This document shows, in pieces, positions 18,805-27,656 of a stretch of 64,000 bases of DNA. The notes beneath the pieces were generated by a model. That model worked only from the letters and a program-made list of their open reading frames with translations. It made no database searches and was not told the origin of the DNA. A program made the translations under genes and the position numbers. Positions within the stretch are counted from its first letter, which is position 1; the number at the start of each line of letters is the position of its first letter. The DNA comes from Primorskyibacter marinus. Its GTDB lineage: Bacteria > Pseudomonadota > Alphaproteobacteria > Rhodobacterales > Rhodobacteraceae. The DNA lies in assembly GCF_003313245.1 (NCBI RefSeq), contig NZ_QJSD01000008.1:1-64000 (forward strand), written 5' to 3'.

Positions 18805-20055
18805 ATGCATAGATACTTTGGTGGAAAAACGGCACTTGCCGCCGCGTTTCTGGCGACGGCCGGGATGGCTCAGGCGGCGGATGTCGAGGTGCTGCACTGG
18901 TGGACATCCGGCGGCGAAGCCTCGGCGCTGAACGTGCTGAAAGAAGACCTGTCGGGTCAGGATATCGGCTGGCAGGACATGCCCGTGGCCGGTGGCGGCG
19001 GCACGCAGGCGATGACGGTGCTGCGCGCGCGCGTCACCTCTGGCAACCCGCCCACGGCCGTGCAGATGCTGGGTTTCGACATCACCGACTGGGCCAAGGA
19101 AGGCGCGCTTGCCAACCTCAACGACATTGCCGAAGAGGGCGGATGGAACGAGGTGGTGCCCGCCGCGCTTCAGAAATTCTCGACCTATGAGGGCCAGTGG
19201 GTCGCGGCCCCGGTGAACGTGCATTCCACCAACTGGGTCTGGGCCAACAAGGCCATCATGGACGAACTTGGCCTGGAAGAACCGCAAACATGGGACGAGT
19301 TTGTCGCGGCCCTTCAGGCGGCCAAGGATGCCGGGTATGTGGCGCTCGCGCATGGGGGTCAGGCCTGGCAGGAAGCCACATTCTTTGACGGCGTCGTGCT
19401 GGCTGTCGGCGGGCCTGAATTCTATCAGGCCTCGATGATCGACCTCGACGCAGAGGCGCTGGGTTCCGATCAGATGAAAGAGGTCTTCGACCGCATGGCC
19501 ACGCTGCGCGGCTTTGTCGATGACAACTTCTCGGGCCGCGACTGGAACCTTGCCACCGCCATGGTGATCAACAAGGAAGCGGCGTTCCAGTTGATGGGCG
19601 ACTGGGCCAAGGGCGAATTCCTGAATGCAGGCAAGGTGCCGGGCGAGGATTTCCTCTGCTTCCGTTTCCCCGGCAGCCAGGATCAGGTAACCTTCAACTC
19701 TGACCAATTCGCCATGTTCTCGCAGGGCGAAGGTGTCTCGGACGAACAGGCCGCATTGGCCAATGCCATCATGTCGCCGGAATTTCAGATCGCCTTCAAC
19801 AAGGTGAAAGGCTCTGTTCCCGCGCGGACCGATCTGGATGCAAGCGAACTCGATGCCTGCGGCCAGCGCGCATACGAGGATTTCAAGGCCGCCGATGCCA
19901 GCGGCAACCTTCTTGGGTCCATGGGGCACGGCCATGCCAACCCGGCCTCGGTCAAGAACGCCATGTATGACGTGATTACCGCGCATTTCAACGGCGAATT
20001 CGACTCCGCAACAGCGGTGGAGGAGCTGGTCACAGCCGTCGATATCTCGAAGTAA
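18805..20055 (+). CDS. Carbohydrate ABC transporter substrate-binding protein (family 1)
   Basis: This 416-residue exported protein has a signal peptide ([20 protein letters not shown], cleavage near AQA-AD) and the family-1 sugar-binding fold ([53 protein letters not shown]). The start at 18805 has GGGAGG just upstream. It is followed by two MalF/MalG-type permeases and a MalK-type ATPase, forming a complete sugar or polyol importer. The neighbouring oxidoreductases suggest the imported compound is oxidised in the cell. The exact substrate cannot be read from the sequence. Confidence 0.92.
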   Translation: MHRYFGGKTALAAAFLATAGMAQAADVEVLHWWTSGGEASALNVLKEDLSGQDIGWQDMPVAGGGGTQAMTVLRARVTSGNPPTAVQMLGFDITDWAKEGALANLNDIAEEGGWNEVVPAALQKFSTYEGQWVAAPVNVHSTNWVWANKAIMDELGLEEPQTWDEFVAALQAAKDAGYVALAHGGQAWQEATFFDGVVLAVGGPEFYQASMIDLDAEALGSDQMKEVFDRMATLRGFVDDNFSGRDWNLATAMVINKEAAFQLMGDWAKGEFLNAGKVPGEDFLCFRFPGSQDQVTFNSDQFAMFSQGEGVSDEQAALANAIMSPEFQIAFNKVKGSVPARTDLDASELDACGQRAYEDFKAADASGNLLGSMGHGHANPASVKNAMYDVITAHFNGEFDSATAVEELVTAVDISK

Positions 20056-20118
20056 TCAAGGCACCTGCGGGAAAGCGCCATGCTGCGCTTTCCCACCCCA
20101 CCAAACTGGAGACGTACC

Positions 20119-21018
20119 ATGGCGCAAGGTGCCCAAAGTCGCCGCGGCGGCAATGACTGGCTGCGTGAAGCGTTGCCGAAACTGGTTCTCAGTCCAAGTC
20201 TGGCGATGGTTCTGATTTTCGTCTACGGCTTCATTATCTTCACCTTCTATCTGTCCTTCACCGACAGCCGCATCCTTCCCTCCTTCGATCTTGTGGGCTG
20301 GGAAAACTATTCCAAACTGTTCCGCATCCGCGCCTGGGACACGGCGATCACCAACCTGCTGATTTTCGGGTCTCTGTATATCGTGATCTGCTGCGCACTG
20401 GGGCTGGCTTTGGCGATCCTGCTGGATCAGAAGATCCGCGCAGAAGGGTTCATCCGCACCGTCTACCTTTACCCGATGGCGCTGTCGTTCATCGTCACCG
20501 GCACCGCGTGGAAGTGGTTCCTTGATCCGGGGATCGGGTTGCAGGCGGTCATCCGCAGTTGGGGCTGGGAAAGCTTCACCTTCGACTGGATCAAGGATGG
20601 CGACATGGCGATCTATACCATCGTCATCGCGGCGGTCTGGCAAACCAGCGGCTTTGTCATGGCGATGTTTCTGGCGGGTCTGCGCGGCATCGACAATGAG
20701 GTGCTGAAGGCCGCCCAGATCGACGGCGCGTCGAACATCGCGCTTTACCGCCGGATCGTCATCCCACAACTGCGTCCCGCCTTCATGTCGGCCTTCGTGG
20801 TTCTGGCGCATATGGCGATCAAGTCCTACGACCTTGTCATCGCGCTGACCGGCGGCGGGCCGGGCACCTCCACCGAAGTCCCTGCCACCTTCATGTATTC
20901 CTACACGTTCACACGCAACCAGATGGGCATCGGTGCGGCCTCGGCCACGATCATGCTGATGGCGATTGCCGCGATCATGGTGCCCTACATCTACTCCGAA
21001 CTGCGGGAGAAGTCGTGA
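20119..21018 (+). CDS. Sugar ABC transporter permease (MalF type)
   Basis: This ~299-residue protein has six membrane segments and the cytoplasmic EAA loop (EVLKAAQIDGASNIALYRRIVIPQL) that contacts the ATPase. The start at 20119 has GGAG seven bases upstream; the frame is open further upstream without a ribosome site. Its stop overlaps the start of the second permease by one base. Confidence 0.92.
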   Translation: MAQGAQSRRGGNDWLREALPKLVLSPSLAMVLIFVYGFIIFTFYLSFTDSRILPSFDLVGWENYSKLFRIRAWDTAITNLLIFGSLYIVICCALGLALAILLDQKIRAEGFIRTVYLYPMALSFIVTGTAWKWFLDPGIGLQAVIRSWGWESFTFDWIKDGDMAIYTIVIAAVWQTSGFVMAMFLAGLRGIDNEVLKAAQIDGASNIALYRRIVIPQLRPAFMSAFVVLAHMAIKSYDLVIALTGGGPGTSTEVPATFMYSYTFTRNQMGIGAASATIMLMAIAAIMVPYIYSELREKS

Positions 21019-21899
21019 TGTCCAGCAATGCAACCGCAACCGTGGTCCGCACCGGCGCCGGATCCCGCTTTGTCATCTACACGCTTCTGGCGCTGTTCTG
21101 CCTCTACTACCTGCTGCCGCTCTATGTGATGGTGGTCAACTCGCTGAAACCGCTCAGCGAAATTCAGGCCGGCGGCATGATGTCCCTGCCCGACGTCTGG
21201 ACCATCGCCCCCTGGGCCAGCGCCTGGTCCACCGCACAGATCGGGGTAGAGGCCACCGGCCTGCGCCCGTTTTTCTGGAACTCCATCGTCATGGTGGTCC
21301 CGGCAGTTGCGATTTCGACCGTGCTGGGCGCGCTCAATGGCTATGTGCTGACCAAATGGCGGTTCCGCGGCGACACGATCATCTTCGGGCTGCTGCTGTT
21401 CGGCTGCTTCATCCCGTTCCAGATGGTGCTGATCCCGATGGCGCGGATGCTGGGGATCGTCGGGTTGGCGGGCACCGTGCCGGGGCTGGTCTTTGTCCAC
21501 CTCGTCTACGGTATCGGCTTTTCGACGCTCTATTTCCGCAATTACTACCAACAGTTCCCGACCGAACTTGTGCGCGCGGCAATGATCGACGGCGCGGGGT
21601 TCTTCACCATTTTCCGGCGCATCATGCTGCCCTCATCCGGGCCGATCGCCGTGGTCTGCGTCATCTGGCAATTCACGAATATCTGGAACGACTTCCTGTT
21701 CGGGGCCTCGTTCTCGGATTTCGACAGCCAGCCGATGACCGTGGCGCTGAACAATCTCGTGCAATCCTCGACGGGTGTGAAGGAATACAACGTGCATTTC
21801 GCGGGCGCCATCATGGCCGCCCTGCCCACCCTCCTCGTCTATATCGTCGCCGGCCGCTACTTCGTTCGCGGGCTGATGGCCGGATCTGTGAAAGGATAA
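21018..21899 (+). CDS. Sugar ABC transporter permease (MalG type)
   Basis: This ~293-residue membrane protein has six hydrophobic segments and the EAA motif (TELVRAAMIDGAGFFTIFRRIMLP). It overlaps the previous gene (TGATG), indicating translational coupling, and ends 4 bp before the ATPase gene. It is the second channel subunit of the same importer. Confidence 0.92.
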   Translation: MSSNATATVVRTGAGSRFVIYTLLALFCLYYLLPLYVMVVNSLKPLSEIQAGGMMSLPDVWTIAPWASAWSTAQIGVEATGLRPFFWNSIVMVVPAVAISTVLGALNGYVLTKWRFRGDTIIFGLLLFGCFIPFQMVLIPMARMLGIVGLAGTVPGLVFVHLVYGIGFSTLYFRNYYQQFPTELVRAAMIDGAGFFTIFRRIMLPSSGPIAVVCVIWQFTNIWNDFLFGASFSDFDSQPMTVALNNLVQSSTGVKEYNVHFAGAIMAALPTLLVYIVAGRYFVRGLMAGSVKG

Positions 21900-21903
21900 T
21901 CCG

Positions 21904-23016
21904 ATGGGTTTTCTCGATATCAAGAACGCGACCAAATCCTATGGGGCGGTCAAGGTGCTGCATGAGACAGACATCTCGATCGAAGAAGGCGAATTTCTGG
22001 TGCTGGTCGGCCCTTCGGGCTGCGGCAAGTCCACGCTTTTGAACATGATTGCCGGGCTGGAGGAGATCACCACCGGCGACATTGCCATCAAGGGCCAGTC
22101 GATGGCCGGGGTGCGCCCGGCGGATCGCAATATCGCGATGGTGTTCCAGTCCTATGCGCTCTACCCCAACATGAATGTCGGGCAGAACATCGTTTTCGGT
22201 CTGGAAATGCACGGCGTCCCCAAACCAGAGCGTGACACGGCGATGAACAAGGTGGCCGATCTCTTGCAGATCAAACACCTGCTGGATCGCAAGCCCGGTC
22301 AGTTGTCTGGCGGCCAACGCCAACGTGTCGCCATGGGCCGGGCGCTGGTGCGCGATCCGGATGTGTTCCTGTTCGACGAACCGCTGTCCAACCTCGATGC
22401 CAAGCTGCGCGTGGACATGCGCACCGAGATCAAGAAATTGCACCAGAAGCTGAAAACCACCATCGTCTACGTCACCCATGACCAGATCGAGGCGCTGACC
22501 CTCTCGACCCGCATCGCGGTGATGTTCGGCGGCCATGTCCAGCAGCTTGGCACCCCGAAAGAGGTCTATGACAACCCCGCCAACATGTTCGTCGCGGGTT
22601 TCATGGGCTCGCCCTCGATGAACCTGTTTCCGGCCCGCATCGCCGTCGAGAATGGCAAGGCCGTGGCCAAGGCGAAGCTGGCCGATGGCCAGGACGCCAC
22701 CCTGCCCTTCCCCGACGCGCGCGGGTTCGAGCGTCACGACGGCCGCGAAATCGTGCTGGGCCTGCGCCCCGAGGCGATCACCGACCGCGACGGTGCCGAC
22801 CGCAACAGCCAGTCGGTGCATGTCATCGAGGCCCATGTCGACATCACCGAACCGGCCGGGTCCGACACGTTCGTCGGCACCCAGATGGGCGGTAAGGAGG
22901 TGACGGGCCGGTTCCGCGCCGATGTGGATGTGCATCCCGGTCAGACCTTCCCCTTTGCAATCAACATGGAAAAGGCCGTGGCCTTCGATCCCGAAACCGA
23001 AAAACGCGTGTCGTGA
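21904..23016 (+). CDS. Sugar ABC transporter ATPase (UgpC/MalK type)
   Basis: This 370-residue ATPase has Walker A GPSGCGKST, signature LSGGQRQRVAMGRALVRDP, Walker B VFLFDEPLSNLDAKLR and the switch His in VTHDQIEA. The C-terminal ~130 residues form the regulatory TOBE region typical of MalK/UgpC proteins. The stop is immediately followed by the ATG of the first GMC gene, so transport and oxidation genes are on one transcript. Confidence 0.94.
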   Translation: MGFLDIKNATKSYGAVKVLHETDISIEEGEFLVLVGPSGCGKSTLLNMIAGLEEITTGDIAIKGQSMAGVRPADRNIAMVFQSYALYPNMNVGQNIVFGLEMHGVPKPERDTAMNKVADLLQIKHLLDRKPGQLSGGQRQRVAMGRALVRDPDVFLFDEPLSNLDAKLRVDMRTEIKKLHQKLKTTIVYVTHDQIEALTLSTRIAVMFGGHVQQLGTPKEVYDNPANMFVAGFMGSPSMNLFPARIAVENGKAVAKAKLADGQDATLPFPDARGFERHDGREIVLGLRPEAITDRDGADRNSQSVHVIEAHVDITEPAGSDTFVGTQMGGKEVTGRFRADVDVHPGQTFPFAINMEKAVAFDPETEKRVS

Positions 23017-24510
23017 ATGCGTGATACGGCAGACATCGTGATTGTCGGCTCCGGCATGGGCGGGGCGACGCTTGCGGCCGCGCTTGCGCCGACCGGCCGC
23101 CGTATCGTCATTCTGGAACGCGGCGATCACCTGCGCCCCTCTGCCCATGACCGCGATGCCGAGGCGATCTTTGCCAAGGGGCACTATCGCCCGGACGAAC
23201 AATGGCTGGACGGCGCTGGCACCCCGTTCAATCCCGGCAATTACTACTATGTCGGCGGCAATTCCAAATTCTACGGCGCGGTGCTGCTGCGCTACCGCGC
23301 CGAGGATTTCAGTCCGCTGCGCCATATCGGCGGCACCACGCCGGGCTGGCCGATCGCCTATGACGACCTTGAACCCTATTACGGCAAGGCAGAACAGCTT
23401 TACGCGGTGCGCGGCCAGACCGGCTGCGACCCGTCCGAGCCTGCGCATTCCACCGCCTACCCCTTCGGCCCGGTCCCGGACGAACCGGCCATTGCCGACC
23501 TGCGGAACAGGCTGACATCGGTCGGGTTGCATCCCGCACCCCTTCCGCTTGGCGTCGATCTTGACCGCTGGCTGTCGCGGGCCAGCACGCCCTGGGACGC
23601 TTATCCCAACACCTCGGGCGGCAAGCTGGACGCCGAAACCGGCGGGCTGGCGGCAGCGCTGGCGCATGAAAACGTGTCGCTGCGCACCAACAGCCGGGTC
23701 AGCCGCGTGCATGTCGGACCAGAGGGCCGGGTGACAGGCGTCGCGCTTGCCTCCGGTCAGGTGATCTCTGCCGGGATCGTTGTCCTTGCCGCAGGTGCGG
23801 TGCAAAGCGCGGCCCTCTTGCTGGCCTCGGCGAATGAGGCGCATCCAACGGGTCTGGCCAATTCCTCGGATCAGGTCGGACGCAATTTCATGAACCATAA
23901 CAGTTCGGCCATTCTGGCCCTGCATCCGTTCCGCACCAATCCGTCCATCTACCAGAAGACACTGATGGTAAACGATTTCTACCTGACGGGCGGGCCGGGT
24001 GGCGAACCGCTTGGCAATGTCCAGCTACTGGGCAAGATCTCGGGTCCGATCCTGCGCGCCTCCTCTGCTCTGCCAGCCGTTCTGGCGAACTGGATCGCAA
24101 AACGGTCCGTCGATCTCTATGCCGTGTCCGAGGATCTGCCAGACCCCGACAGCCGTGTCAGCCTGAAAAACGGCCAGATCGTGCTGGATTGGAAACGCTC
24201 GAACCAGGACACCCACCGCGCGCTGGTGCGCAAGATCAAACGCCTGTTGCGCAAGGCGGGCTATCCGGTTGTCGTCTCGCGCCCCTTTGACCGGCGCACG
24301 CCGTCGCATCAATGCGGCACCGCGCGGATGGGCGATGATCCGGCCACCAGCGTCACCGACAGTTTCGGGCGCAGCCATGACCACGCCAACCTGTTCGTCA
24401 TGGACGCGTCGATCCTGCCTACCTCGGGCGCGGTCAACCCTGCGCTGACCATCGCCGCCCTCGCGATCCGCGCGGCAGAGCATATCACACAAACCGACCT
24501 CGCGGCGTAA
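23017..24510 (+). CDS. GMC-family FAD-dependent oxidoreductase
   Basis: The protein has 497 residues. It has an N-terminal ADP-binding motif (DIVIVGSGMGGATLAAAL, ERGDHLRPS) and C-terminal GMC features (HQCGTARMGDD, then FVMDASILPTSGAVNPALTIAALAIRAAEHI). GMC enzymes oxidise primary alcohols, sugars or choline-type compounds using FAD. The fold resembles the gluconate/fructose-dehydrogenase-like branch. Start-to-stop contact with the ABC ATPase gene places it in the uptake operon, where it probably oxidises the imported sugar or polyol. Confidence 0.88.
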   Translation: MRDTADIVIVGSGMGGATLAAALAPTGRRIVILERGDHLRPSAHDRDAEAIFAKGHYRPDEQWLDGAGTPFNPGNYYYVGGNSKFYGAVLLRYRAEDFSPLRHIGGTTPGWPIAYDDLEPYYGKAEQLYAVRGQTGCDPSEPAHSTAYPFGPVPDEPAIADLRNRLTSVGLHPAPLPLGVDLDRWLSRASTPWDAYPNTSGGKLDAETGGLAAALAHENVSLRTNSRVSRVHVGPEGRVTGVALASGQVISAGIVVLAAGAVQSAALLLASANEAHPTGLANSSDQVGRNFMNHNSSAILALHPFRTNPSIYQKTLMVNDFYLTGGPGGEPLGNVQLLGKISGPILRASSALPAVLANWIAKRSVDLYAVSEDLPDPDSRVSLKNGQIVLDWKRSNQDTHRALVRKIKRLLRKAGYPVVVSRPFDRRTPSHQCGTARMGDDPATSVTDSFGRSHDHANLFVMDASILPTSGAVNPALTIAALAIRAAEHITQTDLAA

Positions 24511-24558
24511 GACCGAGGCCCCTGCCCGACCCGCCGCCCTCTCTTTTGGAAAAGACAC

Positions 24559-26148
24559 ATGCCCAAAGGCTACGATTTCATCATCATCGGTGGCGGCTCT
24601 GCCGGGTCCGTCCTGGCGGGCCGACTGTCCGAAGACCCCTCGGCGCAGGTGCTGCTGCTGGAAGCGGGCGGAAGCGACCGCCACCCGTTCTACCACCTGC
24701 CCGCCGGGTTTGCGAAGATGACCAAGGGCATCGGCAGTTGGGGCTGGGAGACGGTTCCCCAGCGCCACATGCAGGACAAGGTGTTTCGCTACACGCAGGC
24801 CAAGGTGATCGGTGGCGGATCGGCGATCAACGCCCAGATCTACACGCGCGGCAATGCGCAGGATTACGATGACTGGCGGCAGATGGGTTGTACCGGCTGG
24901 GGGTACGACGACGTGCTGCCCTATTTCCGCAAGGCCGAGGACAACGAGACCTATGACAACGCCTTTCACGGCAAGGGCGGCCCTTTGGGGGTCAGCGAAC
25001 CACGCGCCCCCCTGCCCGTCTGCGAGGCTTATTTCGAGGCCGCCGCGCAGCTTGGTATTCCGCGCAACAGGGACATCAATGGCGAAAAACAGGACGGGGT
25101 CTGTTACTACCAACTGACGCAACGCAATGCGCGCCGGTCCTCGGCGGCGATGGCCTATGTCGCGCCGAATCGCCACCGTGCGAACCTGACTGTGAAGCTG
25201 GGTGCGCAGGTCCGCCGCCTGATCGTCGAAAAGGGCCGCGCCACCGGCGTTGAAATGGCCGACGGCACGCGCCTGACCGCAAATGCCGAGGTGATCCTGT
25301 CCTCCGGGGCCATCGGCTCGCCGCGCCTGTTGCAGCTTTCGGGGATCGGTCCGGCGGATCATCTGGCGTCGCTGGGGATCGACATGGTGCAGGATCAGCC
25401 GCAGATCGGGGCCAACCTACAGGATCATCTGGACCTCTATTGCATCAGCGAACTTCGCGGGCCGTATAGCTATGACCGCTATGCCAGGCCGCAATGGGCG
25501 GCCCTTGCCGGGCTGCAATATCTGTTTGGGCGCAAGGGGCCGGTGGCCTCGTCCCTGTTTGAAACCGGCGGCTTCTGGTATGCCGACCCCAGCGCGCGGT
25601 CGCCGGATATTCAGTTCCACCTCGGGCTGGGCACCGGCATTGAACACGGCGTCGCGGCCATGCCGCAGGGCGGGATCACGTTGAATTCCTGCTACCTGCG
25701 CCCACGCTCGCGCGGAACCGTAAGGCTGCAAAGCGCCGACCCGGCCAAGGCCCCGCTGATCGACCCCAACTACCTGCAAGATCCGCTGGACCGCGACATG
25801 TCGATCCGGGGGCTGAAGCTGACGCAAGAGATCCTCTCACAGTCGCCGCTTGGCAAATATATTCTGGCCGAGCGTCTGCCGGGCCCGGACGTGAAGACCG
25901 ACAAGGATTATTTCGATTTCATCTGCCGTCACGCCAAGACCTCGCACCATTGCGCGGGCACCTGCCGGATGGGGCCGGATGACGCCGCCGTGGTGGATAC
26001 GCGGCTGCGCTTTAACGGGATAGACGGCCTGCGCGTGGTCGACAATTCGATCATGCCGACGGTGATTTCGTCCAACACCAACGCCGCCGCCATAATGATC
26101 GGTGAAAAGGCCGCCGACATGATAAAATCCGACAATGGAATGGGATAG
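24559..26148 (+). CDS. GMC-family oxidoreductase, choline dehydrogenase/alcohol dehydrogenase-like
   Basis: The protein has 529 residues. Seen are the FAD motif DFIIIGGGSAGSVLAGRLSEDP with LLLEAGG, the GMC signature region GGGSAINAQIYTRGN, SSGAIGSPRLLQLSGIG and the C-terminal catalytic region HHCAGTCRMGPDD. It is only distantly like the preceding GMC protein, so this is not a simple tandem duplication. With the interrupted aldehyde dehydrogenase it would form an alcohol-to-aldehyde-to-acid route. The substrate is unknown. Confidence 0.88.
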   Translation: MPKGYDFIIIGGGSAGSVLAGRLSEDPSAQVLLLEAGGSDRHPFYHLPAGFAKMTKGIGSWGWETVPQRHMQDKVFRYTQAKVIGGGSAINAQIYTRGNAQDYDDWRQMGCTGWGYDDVLPYFRKAEDNETYDNAFHGKGGPLGVSEPRAPLPVCEAYFEAAAQLGIPRNRDINGEKQDGVCYYQLTQRNARRSSAAMAYVAPNRHRANLTVKLGAQVRRLIVEKGRATGVEMADGTRLTANAEVILSSGAIGSPRLLQLSGIGPADHLASLGIDMVQDQPQIGANLQDHLDLYCISELRGPYSYDRYARPQWAALAGLQYLFGRKGPVASSLFETGGFWYADPSARSPDIQFHLGLGTGIEHGVAAMPQGGITLNSCYLRPRSRGTVRLQSADPAKAPLIDPNYLQDPLDRDMSIRGLKLTQEILSQSPLGKYILAERLPGPDVKTDKDYFDFICRHAKTSHHCAGTCRMGPDDAAVVDTRLRFNGIDGLRVVDNSIMPTVISSNTNAAAIMIGEKAADMIKSDNGMG

Positions 26149-26151
26149 AAG

Positions 26152-26466
26152 ATGATCCGACATATCGTATTGATCCGGTTCCGCCCTGACGTGACCGAAG
26201 CCAAGATCGACGCGCTTTTTGCAGAGCTTCACCAGATCGAAGGCAGGCTGCCCGGTCTGCTGGGCATCACCTCGGGGCGCAGCGAAAGCCCCGAACAGAT
26301 GGAGCGCGGCTACATGCACGGCTTTGTCGCGGATTTCCGGGACTGGGACGCGCTTCAGGCCTATCAGGATCACCCCGACCATCAGGCCATCGGCGCAAAG
26401 CTGACCGAGCATGCGGATCAGGGCAAGGACGGCATCCTGTGCTTTGACCTGCCCGTCACGGACTAA
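26152..26466 (+). CDS. Dabb-domain (stress-responsive A/B barrel) protein
   Basis: This 104-residue dimeric ferredoxin-like barrel protein starts MIRHIVLIRFRPDVTE and has the Dabb core HGFVADFRDWDALQAYQDHPDHQ. It begins 3 bp after the GMC gene stop and closes the operon. Family members bind or process small hydrophobic or sugar-derived molecules; no catalytic role can be assigned. A second, more distant Dabb-like protein lies at 62073-62390. Confidence 0.85.
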   Translation: MIRHIVLIRFRPDVTEAKIDALFAELHQIEGRLPGLLGITSGRSESPEQMERGYMHGFVADFRDWDALQAYQDHPDHQAIGAKLTEHADQGKDGILCFDLPVTD

Positions 26467-26501
26467 GGAATTGCAGCCGGGCGGCGCATCGGGCAATGTG
26501 A

Positions 26502-26520
26502 CCGGGCCGCAAAGGCCCGG
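26502..26520 (+). terminator. Hairpin downstream of the GMC/Dabb operon
   Basis: CCGGGCC-GCAAA-GGCCCGG is a perfect 7-bp stem about 35 bp after the Dabb stop and before the lacI-type gene. There is no T-run, so intrinsic termination is uncertain. Confidence 0.4.
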
Positions 26521-26577
26521 CGCGTCTGACCGGGCGGGCCCAACGGTGGGCGGCGGGCTTTACGGGAACCAACCACC

Positions 26578-27591
26578 ATGACTGTCACCCGCCGCCCCAC
26601 CATCATCGACGTTGCCAAACAGGCCGGGGTGTCCAAATCCACGGTCAGTCTGGTCTTGCAGAACAGCCCCTCGGTCCGCGAGGAAACCCGCCAACAGGTG
26701 CGCGCCGCGATGGCCCAGATCGGCTATGTCTACAACCGGTCCGCCGCCAATATGCGCTCGTCGAATGCGGGGCTGATCGGGCTGGTCATCAATGACCTGC
26801 GCAACCCGTTCTTCACCGAATTCGCCACCTCGCTCCAGATGGCCCTGTCAGAGCGTGGCTATTCCGCCGTCGTGGCCAATACCGATGAAAAGCCCGAATT
26901 GCAGGAACAGGTCGTCAGCGCGATGATCGAACACGGGGTCTCGGCTCTGATCCTCTGCCCCACCTATGGCCCGTCCTCCACCTTCGATGCGATTGCCCGC
27001 GCGGGCATCCCTGCCCTGCAAATGCTGCGTTGGGTGGACGAACGGTTTGACCTGTTCCCGCTTTCCGCCCCGGATTATATCGCGGGCAGCCGTGCCGCGA
27101 CCGAACACCTGATCGGGATGGGCGCGCGCCGCATTGCCTTTGTCGGCGGTCCCGAAGGCCGCACAGTCACCGAAGAGCGCAAGGTCGGCTATCTCGACGT
27201 GCTGCGCGAACATGACATGCCGCCCTGCGTGCTGACCGGACGCTCGGTGCGCGCCTTCGGCAGAGACGCCGCCAAGACGCTGGCAAGCCAGCACCCGACC
27301 GTGGATGCCGCGCTGTGCTTCAACGATCTGGTGGCCTTGGGGATGCTGTCGGGCTGCTATGAAATCGGGCGTAACGTCGGCACGGATTTTCGCATCGTCG
27401 GCATTGACGATATCGAAGAGGTTGCCCAGACCTTCCCGGCGCTCAGCTCGGTACGGTGCGACATTGCGGCAATTGGCCAGCAGGCCGCCAGAACCGTTGT
27501 CGATTGGCTTGAGGACGGCAAGACACCCCCGCCCGAGACTCGCACCCCGGTCAATCTGGTGGTCCGCGCCTCCAGCGACCCCAACGCATGA
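26578..27591 (+). CDS. LacI-family transcriptional regulator
   Basis: This 337-residue repressor-type protein has an N-terminal LacI helix-turn-helix (TIIDVAKQAGVSKSTVSLVLQ) with hinge helix, followed by a periplasmic-binding-protein-like sensor (GLIGLVINDLRNPFFTEF, DFRIVGIDDIEEVAQTFP). It is co-directional with the transport/GMC operon and is the obvious regulator of sugar-type uptake here. Its inducer is probably the imported compound or an oxidised derivative. Confidence 0.92.
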   Translation: MTVTRRPTIIDVAKQAGVSKSTVSLVLQNSPSVREETRQQVRAAMAQIGYVYNRSAANMRSSNAGLIGLVINDLRNPFFTEFATSLQMALSERGYSAVVANTDEKPELQEQVVSAMIEHGVSALILCPTYGPSSTFDAIARAGIPALQMLRWVDERFDLFPLSAPDYIAGSRAATEHLIGMGARRIAFVGGPEGRTVTEERKVGYLDVLREHDMPPCVLTGRSVRAFGRDAAKTLASQHPTVDAALCFNDLVALGMLSGCYEIGRNVGTDFRIVGIDDIEEVAQTFPALSSVRCDIAAIGQQAARTVVDWLEDGKTPPPETRTPVNLVVRASSDPNA

Positions 27592-27656
27592 CGCCAAGGC
27601 GCAGCTTAGCGCCGCGATGCCGACCCGGTTGACGCAAAACCGCGCGCCGTGTATCG

